A DNA stretch of 6,719 nucleotides from JAWLBW01 sp041687475 (GCA_041687475.1 JAWLBW010000262.1:1-6719), one strand, 5' to 3'. Shown: positions 1 through 5,972, counted from the first letter of the stretch. The notes: generated by a model not told the origin, from the letters alone. Program-made: numbers and translations.

Positions 1-1026
1 CGAGGCAATTTCGACAGGGTCTTCGGTTCCCCACTGCTCGTAAACGACATAGTCGGCGGCCCCAGTCACCGCCCCCCAGCTCAGCGTCACCGACTTGAAT
101 TCCGGCGAAAGCGGGGTCGTGTCCCAGACCGGCGTCGCCGGCGGAATCGTTTCACACTGAATCTCAAGCTCTCCGTCGGCCAGGGCGTCAAAGCTCCATA
201 CGATGGAGTTTTGTTCGGGATCGTTGATGCCGCAATGCTCCATGGGGGCGGGCTGCGAAACGGTCAACCGGTATTCGCCTTCGGCCATGCGCCCGGGATA
301 GCCCCCCAGACGCTGGGAACCATCGGCGTTAAAGGTGACGGTAAACGGAAGCGTCGCGTCGCCGTAATTCAACCAGGACACGGCGGTTTCGTTGGCTTCG
401 ACCTCCAGCGTAATGCTCCGCATCGGTCGGAGTCCGGTAAGCGTTGCGTCGACATGTGCCCAGCGACGGCAGTGGGCGTTCCAGATGATGCCTTCCGAAA
501 ATACCTTTGCGTTGGCCTGATCCTTGACATCAGGGTCTACGGAACACGCACCATTGTAGGTGGGGTCATACGGTTCCGTATTCGGGGATGCCTCGAGATA
601 GTACTGCTCGCCCCCGCTGAACGCATAGTCAAAGGTATGCAGGCCGGTCTCGGTGACCGTCAACCACTCCTCTTCGTCCCACCAACCGTTGACGGTGTCG
701 TAAACCCAGAGGGTGACGCCGGCGCCGGTCGCGCCGCCACCAACCTTCTGCGGCAGGTAGTCGATGTACACGCTGACGCGGTTGGGTACGGGCGTGGGTC
801 CCGAAGGCTCAGGATCAGGCTCAGGATCAGGCTCGGGATCAGGTTCGGAATCGGAATCGGAATCGGGATCCGGTTTCGGCTCCGGATCAGGCTCCGGCTC
901 TGTATCCTTCGGATCGTTATCCGTGGGGTTATTGACTGCGGGACGTTGGGGAGTCGCTTCCGAGCCACACCCAGCCCCGACCATTCCAATAAGCAGCAAG
1001 GCTGCCAATAGATTCTTGATGGTCAT
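1..1026 (-). CDS. Secreted lipoprotein with acidic Pro-rich linker and fibronectin III-like domain (partial, C-terminus off the left edge)
   Basis: The minus-strand frame is open from the ATG at 1026-1024 to the window edge, giving 342 codons with no stop. Residues 1-20 are a lipoprotein signal peptide: Lys4, a hydrophobic core LLAALLLIGMV, then GAGC with Cys20 as the likely lipidated residue. The -3 residue is Gly, which is less canonical than Leu. Residues 43-74 are a low-complexity linker of EPDP repeats with a DSDSDS stretch, probably a flexible spacer from the membrane. Residues about 84-291 look like secreted beta-rich segments with four cysteines (161, 186, 265, 291) that could form two disulfides. 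From about 295 a fibronectin III-like pattern begins (VTLSW, then GAADYVVYE) and is cut by the edge. Start choice is supported by AGGAG at 1035-1039 on the minus strand, 8 bases from the ATG. The function is unknown; a cell-envelope or surface role is inferred. It is transcribed divergently from the gene at 1562. Confidence 0.85.
   Translation of the reverse strand, partial: MTIKNLLAALLLIGMVGAGCGSEATPQRPAVNNPTDNDPKDTEPEPDPEPKPDPDSDSDSEPDPEPDPEPDPEPSGPTPVPNRVSVYIDYLPQKVGGGATGAGVTLWVYDTVNGWWDEEEWLTVTETGLHTFDYAFSGGEQYYLEASPNTEPYDPTYNGACSVDPDVKDQANAKVFSEGIIWNAHCRRWAHVDATLTGLRPMRSITLEVEANETAVSWLNYGDATLPFTVTFNADGSQRLGGYPGRMAEGEYRLTVSQPAPMEHCGINDPEQNSIVWSFDALADGELEIQCETIPPATPVWDTTPLSPEFKSVTLSWGAVTGAADYVVYEQWGTEDPVEIAS
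805..900 (-). repeat. In-frame short tandem repeat encoding the (E/D)P linker
   Basis: Within the lipoprotein gene, degenerate 6- and 12-base units (GAGCCTGATCCT-like on the minus strand) encode repeated EPDP, plus a shorter GATTCC run encoding DSDSDS. Because the unit length is a multiple of three, gain or loss of units would alter the linker length without breaking the frame. Confidence 0.85.
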
Positions 1027-1140
1027 CCCTCTCTCTCCTGCTTCGGGGAAAAAAAGGAGCGCCGGCTACCAACACATCTGCCCTGCGGGGCGTCCGGCAC
1101 TCCAGAACCCTCGCATCGTGCCGGATATACCCCAAATCGT

Positions 1141-1156
1141 CATCTACCAGATGGTA
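1141..1156. promoter_or_regulatory. Overlapping small palindromes upstream of the lipoprotein gene (possible operator)
   Basis: Two overlapping inverted repeats are visible: CATCT-ACC-AGATG (1141-1153) and TACCA-GA-TGGTA (1145-1156). They lie about 115-130 bases upstream of the minus-strand lipoprotein start, next to AT-rich GTATAC and GGTATATCC stretches that could be weak -10 elements on the minus strand. No convincing -35 box accompanies them. The palindromes are seen directly; a regulatory role is a guess. Confidence 0.2.
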
Positions 1157-1212
1157 TACGCGACGCGTTTTTTCTCCCGCGCAACATGCGACTTTCCCAA
1201 CGCGCCCCCAAC

Positions 1213-1229
1213 CCCCCTCTACGAGGGGG
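1213..1229. repeat. Perfect GC hairpin, CCCCCTC-TAC-GAGGGGG
   Basis: A 7-bp perfect stem with a 3-base loop in the 535-bp gap between the two divergent genes (1027-1561). There is no T-tract on either side, so it is not a typical intrinsic terminator. It is one of four GC-rich inverted repeats in this gap, the others being near 1319-1334 (imperfect, CCCC/GGGG arms), 1389-1405 and 1416-1432. Apart from these hairpins and the promoter near 1494-1522, nothing else is seen in the gap. Confidence 0.6.
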
Positions 1230-1388
1230 ATTAACCGAACGCCGCCATAGCTTGCCCTGAAAGAAGTGAACGTGTCGGCGACCATTATTCCCTTGGAAAG
1301 CAAAGCGCCCAAAAGAGGTCCCCTTTCAGGGGGAACGTACGCCAAATGGGTCGCGATCGGGGGGCAAAGCGCAGCGCAGTCAGGTGGG

Positions 1389-1432
1389 GCTCGCCGCAGG
1401 CGAGCGACAGTCATACCCCCATGCAATGGGGG
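1389..1432. repeat. Twin 7-bp hairpins, each with a GCA loop
   Basis: GCTCGCC-GCA-GGCGAGC (1389-1405) is followed ten bases later by CCCCCAT-GCA-ATGGGGG (1416-1432). Both are perfect 7-bp stems with the same 3-base loop. The surrounding G-rich and C-rich runs resemble degenerate intergenic repeats seen in many environmental genomes. The stems are seen directly; membership of a repeat family is inferred. Confidence 0.6.
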
Positions 1433-1493
1433 CGCAGGGGGAAACCCGCACGCGCTCCCTCTCTCCCCATCACACCATCTCCCCTTCAGAGTG

Positions 1494-1522
1494 CAGACCG
1501 TGCACCACGATTCTGCTATGCT
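1494..1522 (+). promoter_or_regulatory. Candidate extended -10 promoter for the DUF4177-like gene
   Basis: An extended -10 motif TGC-TATGCT (1514-1522) lies 40 bases upstream of the start codon at 1562. A weak -35-like CAGACC (1494-1499) sits 17 bases before the hexamer; extended -10 promoters tolerate a poor -35. The start point would be near 1529, giving a leader of about 33 bases. Confidence 0.45.
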
Positions 1523-1561
1523 GGTCCTTTGACCTGCACAAGTTCCCGCGCGGAGGCGTTC

Positions 1562-1786
1562 ATGCTCACCTACAAGGTCGCCGAAACCAGCGACGTCAGC
1601 GATATCGGCTTGGAAAAAGTCATCAACGAGCTCACGCGCGAAGGCTGGCAGCTCGACAGCATTCACTTCGCCATGCGCGAAGCCAGCCGCCGCCCCGCCA
1701 TGGCCTTCCTGCTCTTCTCGCGCCACACCGACGGCGCCGACGACGTACTCGCGGGTACGGAGAGCGTCACGTCCATCACGGAGTAG
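1562..1786 (+). CDS. Small DUF4177-like protein, 74 aa
   Basis: The protein begins MLTYKVAE and contains GLEKVINELTREGWQLDSI (about residues 16-34), then AMAFLLFSR (about residues 46-54). This order (YKV near the N-terminus, an LEKxxNELxxEGWxLxSI helix-strand, then a hydrophobic strand ending in F-x-R) is the pattern of the DUF4177 family, small proteins of unknown function. The C-terminal 20 residues are acidic and probably disordered. The start at 1562 is chosen over upstream in-frame ATGs because GGAGG (1552-1556) lies 5 bases before it and the homology-like region starts there. There is no signal peptide, so it is likely cytoplasmic. It appears to be a single-gene unit: a promoter-like element precedes it and a repeat-filled gap follows before the gat operon. 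The family call is from pattern recognition only. Confidence 0.75.
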   Translation: MLTYKVAETSDVSDIGLEKVINELTREGWQLDSIHFAMREASRRPAMAFLLFSRHTDGADDVLAGTESVTSITE

Positions 1787-1814
1787 GGCCGTGCAGACCG
1801 GGGCGACGGGGGTA

Positions 1815-1861
1815 TTTCGTGATCGTAATTTCGTGATACGTAATACGTGATTCGTGATACG
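1815..1861 (+). repeat. Cluster of TTCGTGATACG short repeats
   Basis: TTTCGTGATCG, TTTCGTGATACG, TACGTGA and TTCGTGATACG occur in succession with an irregular period of about 10 bases. The cluster recurs at 1924-1949. Its complement reappears as CGTATCAC at 2030-2036. This is the left end of a 297-bp repeat-filled gap (1787-2083) with no credible gene. Confidence 0.75.
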
Positions 1862-2004
1862 TTGGAACTACCTCGATTCTTTGATCGCTCACCCTACTTT
1901 GGCTGTACCGGTCGGACGGGATGTTTCGTGATACGTGATTCGTGATACGCGGAATAAGCTTGACTCCCCGAGCCGCTCACCCTGACTTTGGCAGTACCGG
2001 TCGG
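1829..2004 (+). repeat. Two diverged direct copies of a ~90-bp unit
   Basis: Copy A (1829-1915) and copy B (1924-2004) share the same order of blocks: TTTCGTGATACG, then GTGATTCGTGATACG, a divergent middle of about 25-30 bases, then CGCTCACCCT-(G)-ACTTTGGC-(T/A)-GTACCGGTCGG. The last block is nearly identical over 30 bases (1886-1915 versus 1974-2004, one insertion and one substitution). The copies are adjacent, which suggests tandem duplication followed by decay. No start-stop frame with coding character spans them. Confidence 0.8.
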
Positions 2005-2033
2005 GGGTGAGGTTCCCTGGTTCCTGAACGTAT

Positions 2034-2057
2034 CACCTTTCACCTTTCACCTTTCAC
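2034..2057 (+). repeat. Heptamer tandem repeat (CACCTTT), 3.4 copies
   Basis: Three exact CACCTTT units are followed by CAC. Read on the minus strand this is GTGAAAGGTGAAAGG leading into GTGATACGTTC, so it resembles an inverted version of the CGTGATACGTTGG end of the 1815-1866 repeat. Together they bracket the gap with imperfect inverted ends. Confidence 0.8.
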
Positions 2058-2083
2058 GATCGTGCTTCCGTGCTTCCCGCTCG

Positions 2084-2112
2084 TTGACGCCTCCCGACCG
2101 ATTGAGTACAGT
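2084..2112 (+). promoter_or_regulatory. Probable sigma70-type promoter of the gat operon
   Basis: TTGACG (2084-2089, 5 of 6 to the consensus -35) and TACAGT (2107-2112, 4 of 6 to the -10) are separated by the ideal 17 bases. The predicted start is near 2118-2120, giving a leader of about 90 bases before the zinc-ribbon gene. It lies just downstream of the repeat block and is the best promoter match in front of the operon. Confidence 0.6.
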
Positions 2113-2207
2113 GAAAGATTACCGTTTTCAGAGGCGTGAAGGCCGTTTCCGCAGGGGCGGAAGCGATCTCAGCGCCGCCGATTTCCCCGCATTGCAGGAG
2201 GCTTGCA

Positions 2208-2570
2208 ATGGCCCTTGATAAGCCCTCGAATCCCGAAGACGAATATTTCGCCAAAGAGTCGCTCGAAAAGGTGCGCGAACTGCGCAAGAAGCTCGACAAG
2301 GAGCGCCTGGCGCAGGCCAACGAGCAGGAAAAGACCGAACACTGGATGCGTTGCCCCAAGTGCGGCGGCCAGATGAAGGAAGAGAACCTGCGCAGCGTGG
2401 CCGTAGACGTGTGCACCCGCTGCGGCGGCATTTACTTCGACAAGGGCGAGCTCGACATTCTCGTCAACACGCAGGAAGGCTTCCTGCGCGAAGTGGTGCG
2501 GTCGTTCCGCGAAACCTTCCGCTACGGCGAACCCATCGGCGACGGCCCGGGCGACCTGGAGCGTAAGTAA
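2208..2570 (+). CDS. TFIIB-type zinc-ribbon (zf-TFIIB) protein, 120 aa, first gene of the gat operon
   Basis: Residues 12-45 are a charged, probably coiled-coil helix (ESLEKVRELRKKLDKERLA). Residues 49-82 form a compact zinc ribbon with CPKCGG (Cys49, Cys52) and CTRCGGIYFDKGEL (Cys69, Cys72), the four likely Zn ligands. The CxxCGG-x-WFD/YFD-x-GEL pattern is typical of the zf-TFIIB domain family found in small bacterial proteins of unknown function. The tail (90-120) is charged. The start at 2208 is preferred over the upstream in-frame ATG at 2136 because AGGAGG (2196-2201) sits 6 bases before it and the extra 24 residues look non-conserved. The stop overlaps the gatC start by one base (TAATG), implying translational coupling. 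A role in RNA or nucleic-acid handling linked to GatCAB is only inferred from position. No signal peptide is present. Confidence 0.85.
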   Translation: MALDKPSNPEDEYFAKESLEKVRELRKKLDKERLAQANEQEKTEHWMRCPKCGGQMKEENLRSVAVDVCTRCGGIYFDKGELDILVNTQEGFLREVVRSFRETFRYGEPIGDGPGDLERK

Positions 2571-2857
2571 TGAAGCTCGACAAGCAGGCTGTTGAAAAGA
2601 TTGCCGTGCTTGCCCGGCTGCAGCTTAAGCCCGATGAAATCGAGCGTCTGCAGACGCAGCTCACCGGCATTCTCGACTACGTCGAGCAGCTGAACGAGCT
2701 CGACACGAAGGGCGTTGAACCGACGGCCCACGTCGAAGCCAAGGGTACGCCCCTGCGCGAAGACGAGCCGCACGAGTGCCTGCCCTTCGACGAGTTTCTC
2801 AAGAACGCCCCCGACGCCAAGGGCACCGCATTTCGCGTGCCCCGCATCATCGAATAA
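2570..2857 (+). CDS. gatC: Aspartyl/glutamyl-tRNA amidotransferase subunit C
   Basis: GatC is the small subunit that wraps around GatA and GatB and stabilises the GatCAB amidotransferase. The product is 95 residues, the usual family size. It shows the family pattern: an N-terminal helix with VEKIAVLARLQLKPDEI (about 9-25), a second helix with LTGILDYVEQLNELDT (about 31-46), then the extended GVEPTAHV segment (about 48-55) and LREDEP (about 61-66) that runs along the partner subunits. The ATG overlaps the preceding stop, and GGAG at 2558-2561 sits 8 bases upstream, inside the zinc-ribbon gene. A 53-base gap with a terminator-like hairpin separates it from gatA, unlike the tight overlaps elsewhere in the operon. 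It is cytoplasmic and expected to act in the 1:1:1 complex. Confidence 0.96.
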   Translation: MKLDKQAVEKIAVLARLQLKPDEIERLQTQLTGILDYVEQLNELDTKGVEPTAHVEAKGTPLREDEPHECLPFDEFLKNAPDAKGTAFRVPRIIE

Positions 2858-2866
2858 CCGACGGAT

Positions 2867-2900
2867 GGGTCGCCCCACGCGGCGACCCCGGGTTTTTCTT
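2867..2900 (+). terminator. Terminator-like hairpin between gatC and gatA (possible attenuator)
   Basis: A perfect 8-bp stem GGGTCGCC (2867-2874) / GGCGACCC (2881-2888) with loop CCACGC is followed by CGGG and then TTTTTCTT (2893-2900). The 4-base spacer between stem and T-tract weakens the match to an ideal intrinsic terminator. Because gatA downstream is needed in equal amounts with gatC, complete termination is unlikely. Partial attenuation or an mRNA-processing or stability role is more plausible. The structure is seen; its function is inferred. Confidence 0.5.
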
Positions 2901-2910
2901 CCCCAGGTAG

Positions 2911-4377
2911 ATGAGCGCTATGGAGCTGTTTCAGAAGCCGGCCCACCAGCTGGCCGACATGCTGCGAAAGAAAGAGGTCTCTTCGACCGAGTTGACCAAG
3001 GCCGTGCTCGAACGCATCAGGCAGGTCGACGATCGCGTGCATGCCTACATTACCGTGACCGAAGACCTGGCCCTGCAGATGGCGGCCGAGGCCGACAAGC
3101 GCCTGCAGAGCGGCGATGCGAAGGCCCTGACCGGTATTCCGGTCGGCCTGAAAGACATCTTTCTCGCCAAGGGCACCCGCACCACCTGCGCGTCGAAAAT
3201 GCTCGACAACTTCACGGCGCCCTACGACGCCACCGTCGTCGCCAGGCTGCGCGAAGCGGGCGCGGTCTTCACCGGTAAGCTGAACATGGACGAGTTCGCC
3301 ATGGGCTCTTCCACCGAAAACAGCGCCTACGGCGTGACGCGCAACCCCTGGGATCTCGAGCGCATTCCGGGCGGCTCTTCGGGCGGAAGCTCGGCGGCCG
3401 TCGCGGCCGGCGAAGCCACCATGACGCTGGGCACCGACACCGGCGGCTCGATTCGCCAGCCCGCGTCGCTTACCAGCACCGTCGGCCTGAAGCCCACCTA
3501 CGGCCGGGTTTCGCGCTACGGGGTCATCGCCTTCGCCAGCTCGCTCGACCAGGTCGGCCCCATCACGCAGGATGTCGAGGACGCCGCTCTCTTGCTAGAA
3601 ACCATTGCCGGGCGCGACCCCCGCGACTCGACCAGCGCCGAGCGCGCCGTGCCCGACTACCGCGCCGACATGAAGAAGGGCGTGAAGGGTCTGAAAATCG
3701 GCATTCCCAAAGAGTACTTCGTCGAGGGTATGGACCCGCAGATCGAAGCCGCCGTTCGCAAGGCCATCGACGATCTGAAGGCCCAGGGCGCCGAGGTGGT
3801 GGAAGTATCGCTTCCCCATACGAAATACGCCGTGAGCACCTACTACATCGTGGCCCCCGCCGAGGCTTCGTCGAACCTGGCGCGCTACGACGGCGTGCGT
3901 TTCGGACATCGCGCGGCGAACCCCGAGAACCTGCTCGACCTGTACATGCGCAGCCGCGGCGAGGGTTTCGGCCCCGAGGTCAAGCGCCGCATCATGGTGG
4001 GCACCTACGCGCTCAGCTCGGGTTACTACGACGCCTATTATCTCAAGGCGCAGCAGGCCCGCACGCTCATTCGCGCCGATTTCGACAAGGCCTTCGAGCA
4101 GGTCGACGTCATTCTCACGCCCACCACGCCGGGGCCCGCCTTCAAGCTGGGCGAAAAGACCGACGATCCGCTGCAGATGTACCTGAGCGATATCTTCACC
4201 ATCGCCTGCAACCTGGCCGGCATTCCGGGCATGTCGCTGCCCTGCGGCTTTACCGACGACAAGCTGCCCATCGGCATGCAGCTGCTCGGCAAGGCATGGG
4301 ACGAGGCCACGCTCTTCCGCGTAGGCTGGGCGTACGAGCAATCGCAGAACTGGCATCAGATGAGGGCCGCGCTATGA
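2911..4377 (+). CDS. gatA: Aspartyl/glutamyl-tRNA amidotransferase subunit A (amidase/glutaminase)
   Basis: GatA hydrolyses glutamine (or asparagine) to release ammonia, which is channelled to GatB. The product is 488 residues, the normal family length. The amidase-signature catalytic triad is intact: Lys81 in GIPVGLKDIF, the cis-Ser156 in IPGGSSGGSSAAVAAG, and the nucleophile Ser180 in GTDTGGSIRQPAS. Other family blocks are present: TTCASKML (about 91-98), GKLNMDEFAMGSSTENSAYG (about 122-141), VGLKPTYGRVSRYG (about 191-204) and LAGIPGMSLPCG near the C-terminus. Start choice is uncertain. ATG at 2911 has AGGT only 2 bases upstream, whereas the in-frame ATG at 2920 gives better spacing (11 bases) and a protein beginning MELFQKPAHQLADML, like many GatA N-termini. 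The stop overlaps the gatB start by four bases (ATGA). No sign of truncation or frameshift. Confidence 0.97.
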   Translation: MSAMELFQKPAHQLADMLRKKEVSSTELTKAVLERIRQVDDRVHAYITVTEDLALQMAAEADKRLQSGDAKALTGIPVGLKDIFLAKGTRTTCASKMLDNFTAPYDATVVARLREAGAVFTGKLNMDEFAMGSSTENSAYGVTRNPWDLERIPGGSSGGSSAAVAAGEATMTLGTDTGGSIRQPASLTSTVGLKPTYGRVSRYGVIAFASSLDQVGPITQDVEDAALLLETIAGRDPRDSTSAERAVPDYRADMKKGVKGLKIGIPKEYFVEGMDPQIEAAVRKAIDDLKAQGAEVVEVSLPHTKYAVSTYYIVAPAEASSNLARYDGVRFGHRAANPENLLDLYMRSRGEGFGPEVKRRIMVGTYALSSGYYDAYYLKAQQARTLIRADFDKAFEQVDVILTPTTPGPAFKLGEKTDDPLQMYLSDIFTIACNLAGIPGMSLPCGFTDDKLPIGMQLLGKAWDEATLFRVGWAYEQSQNWHQMRAAL

Positions 4378-5852
4378 GCACCCAGTACGAAGTCGTCATC
4401 GGACTCGAAGTACACGCGCAGTTCAAGACGAAGACCAAGATCTTCTGCGGCTGCCCCACCACGTTCGGCGCCGAACCCAACGCCCACGTCTGCCCCGTAT
4501 GTCTGGGCCTGCCCGGCGTGCTGCCCGTGCTGAACAAGCGCGTGGTCGAATACGCCGTCAAGACCGGTCTTGCGCTCGGCTGCACCATCAACGAGAAAAG
4601 CGTCTTCGCCCGCAAGAACTACTTCTACCCCGACCTGCCCAAGGGCTACCAGATCAGCCAGTACGAGCTGCCCGTGTGCGAGCACGGCCACCTCGACATC
4701 GAGCTTGAAGACGGCAGCACGAAGCGCATCGGCATTACCCGCGCGCACCTTGAAGAAGACGCGGGCAAGAACATTCATGGGGAAGGCGGCGATCGTTCAT
4801 CCTACGTCGACCTCAACCGCGCCGGCACGCCCCTGCTCGAAATCGTGAGCGAGCCCGACATGCGCTCGGCGAAGGAGGCCACGGCCTACCTGCGCAAGCT
4901 GCGCAACATTCTCGTCTATCTGGACGTAAACGACGGCAACATGGAAGAAGGCTCGTTCCGCTGCGACGCCAACGTCTCGATCCGTCCGTTCGGGCAGAAG
5001 GAGTTCGGCACGCGCGCCGAGTTGAAGAACATCAACTCGTTCCGCTACGTCGAGCAGGCCATCGAATACGAGGTCGAGCGCCAGAAGGAAATCATCGAAG
5101 GCGGCGGCAAGGTGGTGCAGGAAACCCGTCTGTTCGACCCGAACACCGGCGTGACCCGCAGCATGCGCTCGAAGGAAGAAGCGCACGACTACCGCTACTT
5201 TCCCGAACCCGATCTGCTTCCGCTGGTCGTCGAGACGAACTACGTCGAAGAGATTCGCGCGACCCTGCCCGAGCTGGCCGACGCCAAGAAGCAGCGCTTT
5301 CAGGAAACGCTGGGCCTGCCCCTGTACGACGCCGACGTGCTCGTGCAGGAACAGCCGGTGGCCAACTGGTTCGAAGCGGCGGTCAAGGCCTACGGCGGCA
5401 CGCCCAAGACCGTGTCGAACTGGGTCATGACCGAGGTGCTGCGCAAGCTCAACGAAGAAGGCACCCCCATTGAGGACAGCGCCTTCACCCCCGACGACCT
5501 TGCAGCCGTGCTCAAGCTCATCGACAAGAAAACCGTGTCGGGCAGCGCCGCCAAGACCGTCTTCGAAGAAATGTGGCTTCGTCGCAAGGACGGCGTCGAC
5601 CAGGCCGCCGACGCGCTGGCCGACCAGGTGGTGAAGGACAAGAACCTTGCCCAGGTTTCCGACGCCGGCGCCATTACCGAAGCCGTGAACCAGGTGCTCG
5701 ACGCCAACCCGGCCGAAGTCGAACGTTACCTCGGCGGCAACGAAAAGCTGCTCGGCTTCTTCGTGGGCCAGGTCATGAAGGCCATGAAGGGTAAGGCGAA
5801 TCCGGGCATGGCGAATGAGGCCGTGAAGGGTGAACTGGAGAAACGGCGCTGA
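4374..5852 (+). CDS. gatB: Aspartyl/glutamyl-tRNA amidotransferase subunit B
   Basis: GatB binds the misacylated tRNA, phosphorylates the Glu or Asp carboxylate with ATP and transfers ammonia from GatA. The 492-residue product starts MSTQYEVVIGLEVHAQ. Glu12, His14 and Glu127 (in RAHLEEDAGK) match the metal and kinase-site residues known in characterised GatB proteins. Cys25, Cys27, Cys40 and Cys43 (FCGC...CPVC) are the zinc-site cysteines kept in a subset of GatB proteins. The GatB signature DLNRAGTPLLEI is at 146-157. The C-terminal third is the helical GatB/YqeY-type tRNA-binding tail ending GKANPGMANEAVKGEL. The frame extends upstream into gatA, but the ATG at 4374 is chosen because of GAGGG at 4362-4366 (7 bases upstream), the ATGA overlap with gatA and the homologous N-terminus. 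It is the last gene of the operon and is full length. Confidence 0.97.
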   Translation: MSTQYEVVIGLEVHAQFKTKTKIFCGCPTTFGAEPNAHVCPVCLGLPGVLPVLNKRVVEYAVKTGLALGCTINEKSVFARKNYFYPDLPKGYQISQYELPVCEHGHLDIELEDGSTKRIGITRAHLEEDAGKNIHGEGGDRSSYVDLNRAGTPLLEIVSEPDMRSAKEATAYLRKLRNILVYLDVNDGNMEEGSFRCDANVSIRPFGQKEFGTRAELKNINSFRYVEQAIEYEVERQKEIIEGGGKVVQETRLFDPNTGVTRSMRSKEEAHDYRYFPEPDLLPLVVETNYVEEIRATLPELADAKKQRFQETLGLPLYDADVLVQEQPVANWFEAAVKAYGGTPKTVSNWVMTEVLRKLNEEGTPIEDSAFTPDDLAAVLKLIDKKTVSGSAAKTVFEEMWLRRKDGVDQAADALADQVVKDKNLAQVSDAGAITEAVNQVLDANPAEVERYLGGNEKLLGFFVGQVMKAMKGKANPGMANEAVKGELEKRR

Positions 5853-5864
5853 CGTGCAGTACGG

Positions 5865-5882
5865 CTCCCCTTTGAAGGGGAG
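5865..5882. repeat. Perfect inverted repeat just after gatB (CTCCCCTT/AAGGGGAG)
   Basis: The arms CTCCCCTT and AAGGGGAG are separated only by TG, 12 bases after the gatB stop; the real loop would be about 4 bases. It lacks a T-tract and runs into GTGGGGCG, so it is a poor intrinsic terminator. It may act as a 3'-end mRNA stabiliser or simply be a decayed repeat like the CCCCC/GGGGG hairpins at 1213-1432. Confidence 0.5.
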
Positions 5883-5932
5883 GTGGGGCGAGCATGAGAA
5901 GGGGCGATTTCGTGCAGCAGGGCTTACGGGTT

Positions 5933-5972
5933 GACCTTCTGACTGGCGGACCTTCGGACCTTCAGACCGGCG
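5933..5972 (+). repeat. Tandem repeat of period 8 (GACCTTCN), five units
   Basis: Five consecutive octamers start with GAC: GACCTTCT, GACTGGCG, GACCTTCG, GACCTTCA, GACCGGCG. Three match GACCTTCN exactly and two have diverged. It lies in the 383-bp convergent gap after gatB (5853-6235), which holds repeats and a terminator but no credible gene. Confidence 0.65.

Noticed and set aside
211..1011. Plus-strand 266-codon open frame opposite the left lipoprotein
   Set aside because: It is the mirror of the lipoprotein gene. Its RIRLRIRLGI repeats are just the antisense reading of the EPDP linker, and the minus strand has a signal peptide, ribosome site and domain order.
929..1726. Long minus-strand open frame (265 codons) covering the intergenic region and the DUF4177-like gene
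   Set aside because: It runs antisense through the better-supported gene at 1562 and out of frame through the lipoprotein start. Its product is low-complexity and Arg-rich with no recognisable domain, and is best explained by high GC content.
1815..2057. Possible CRISPR array
   Set aside because: The repeats are irregular, short and diverged, with no evenly sized unique spacers and no cas genes nearby.
3595..4356. Minus-strand 253-codon open frame inside gatA
   Set aside because: It is a shadow of the highly conserved gatA coding sequence in a GC-rich genome, with no family features of its own.
2208..5852. Novel defence or mobile system around the gat genes
   Set aside because: All three Gat subunits are full length with intact catalytic residues in the standard C-A-B order, so this is an ordinary housekeeping operon with one extra small gene.
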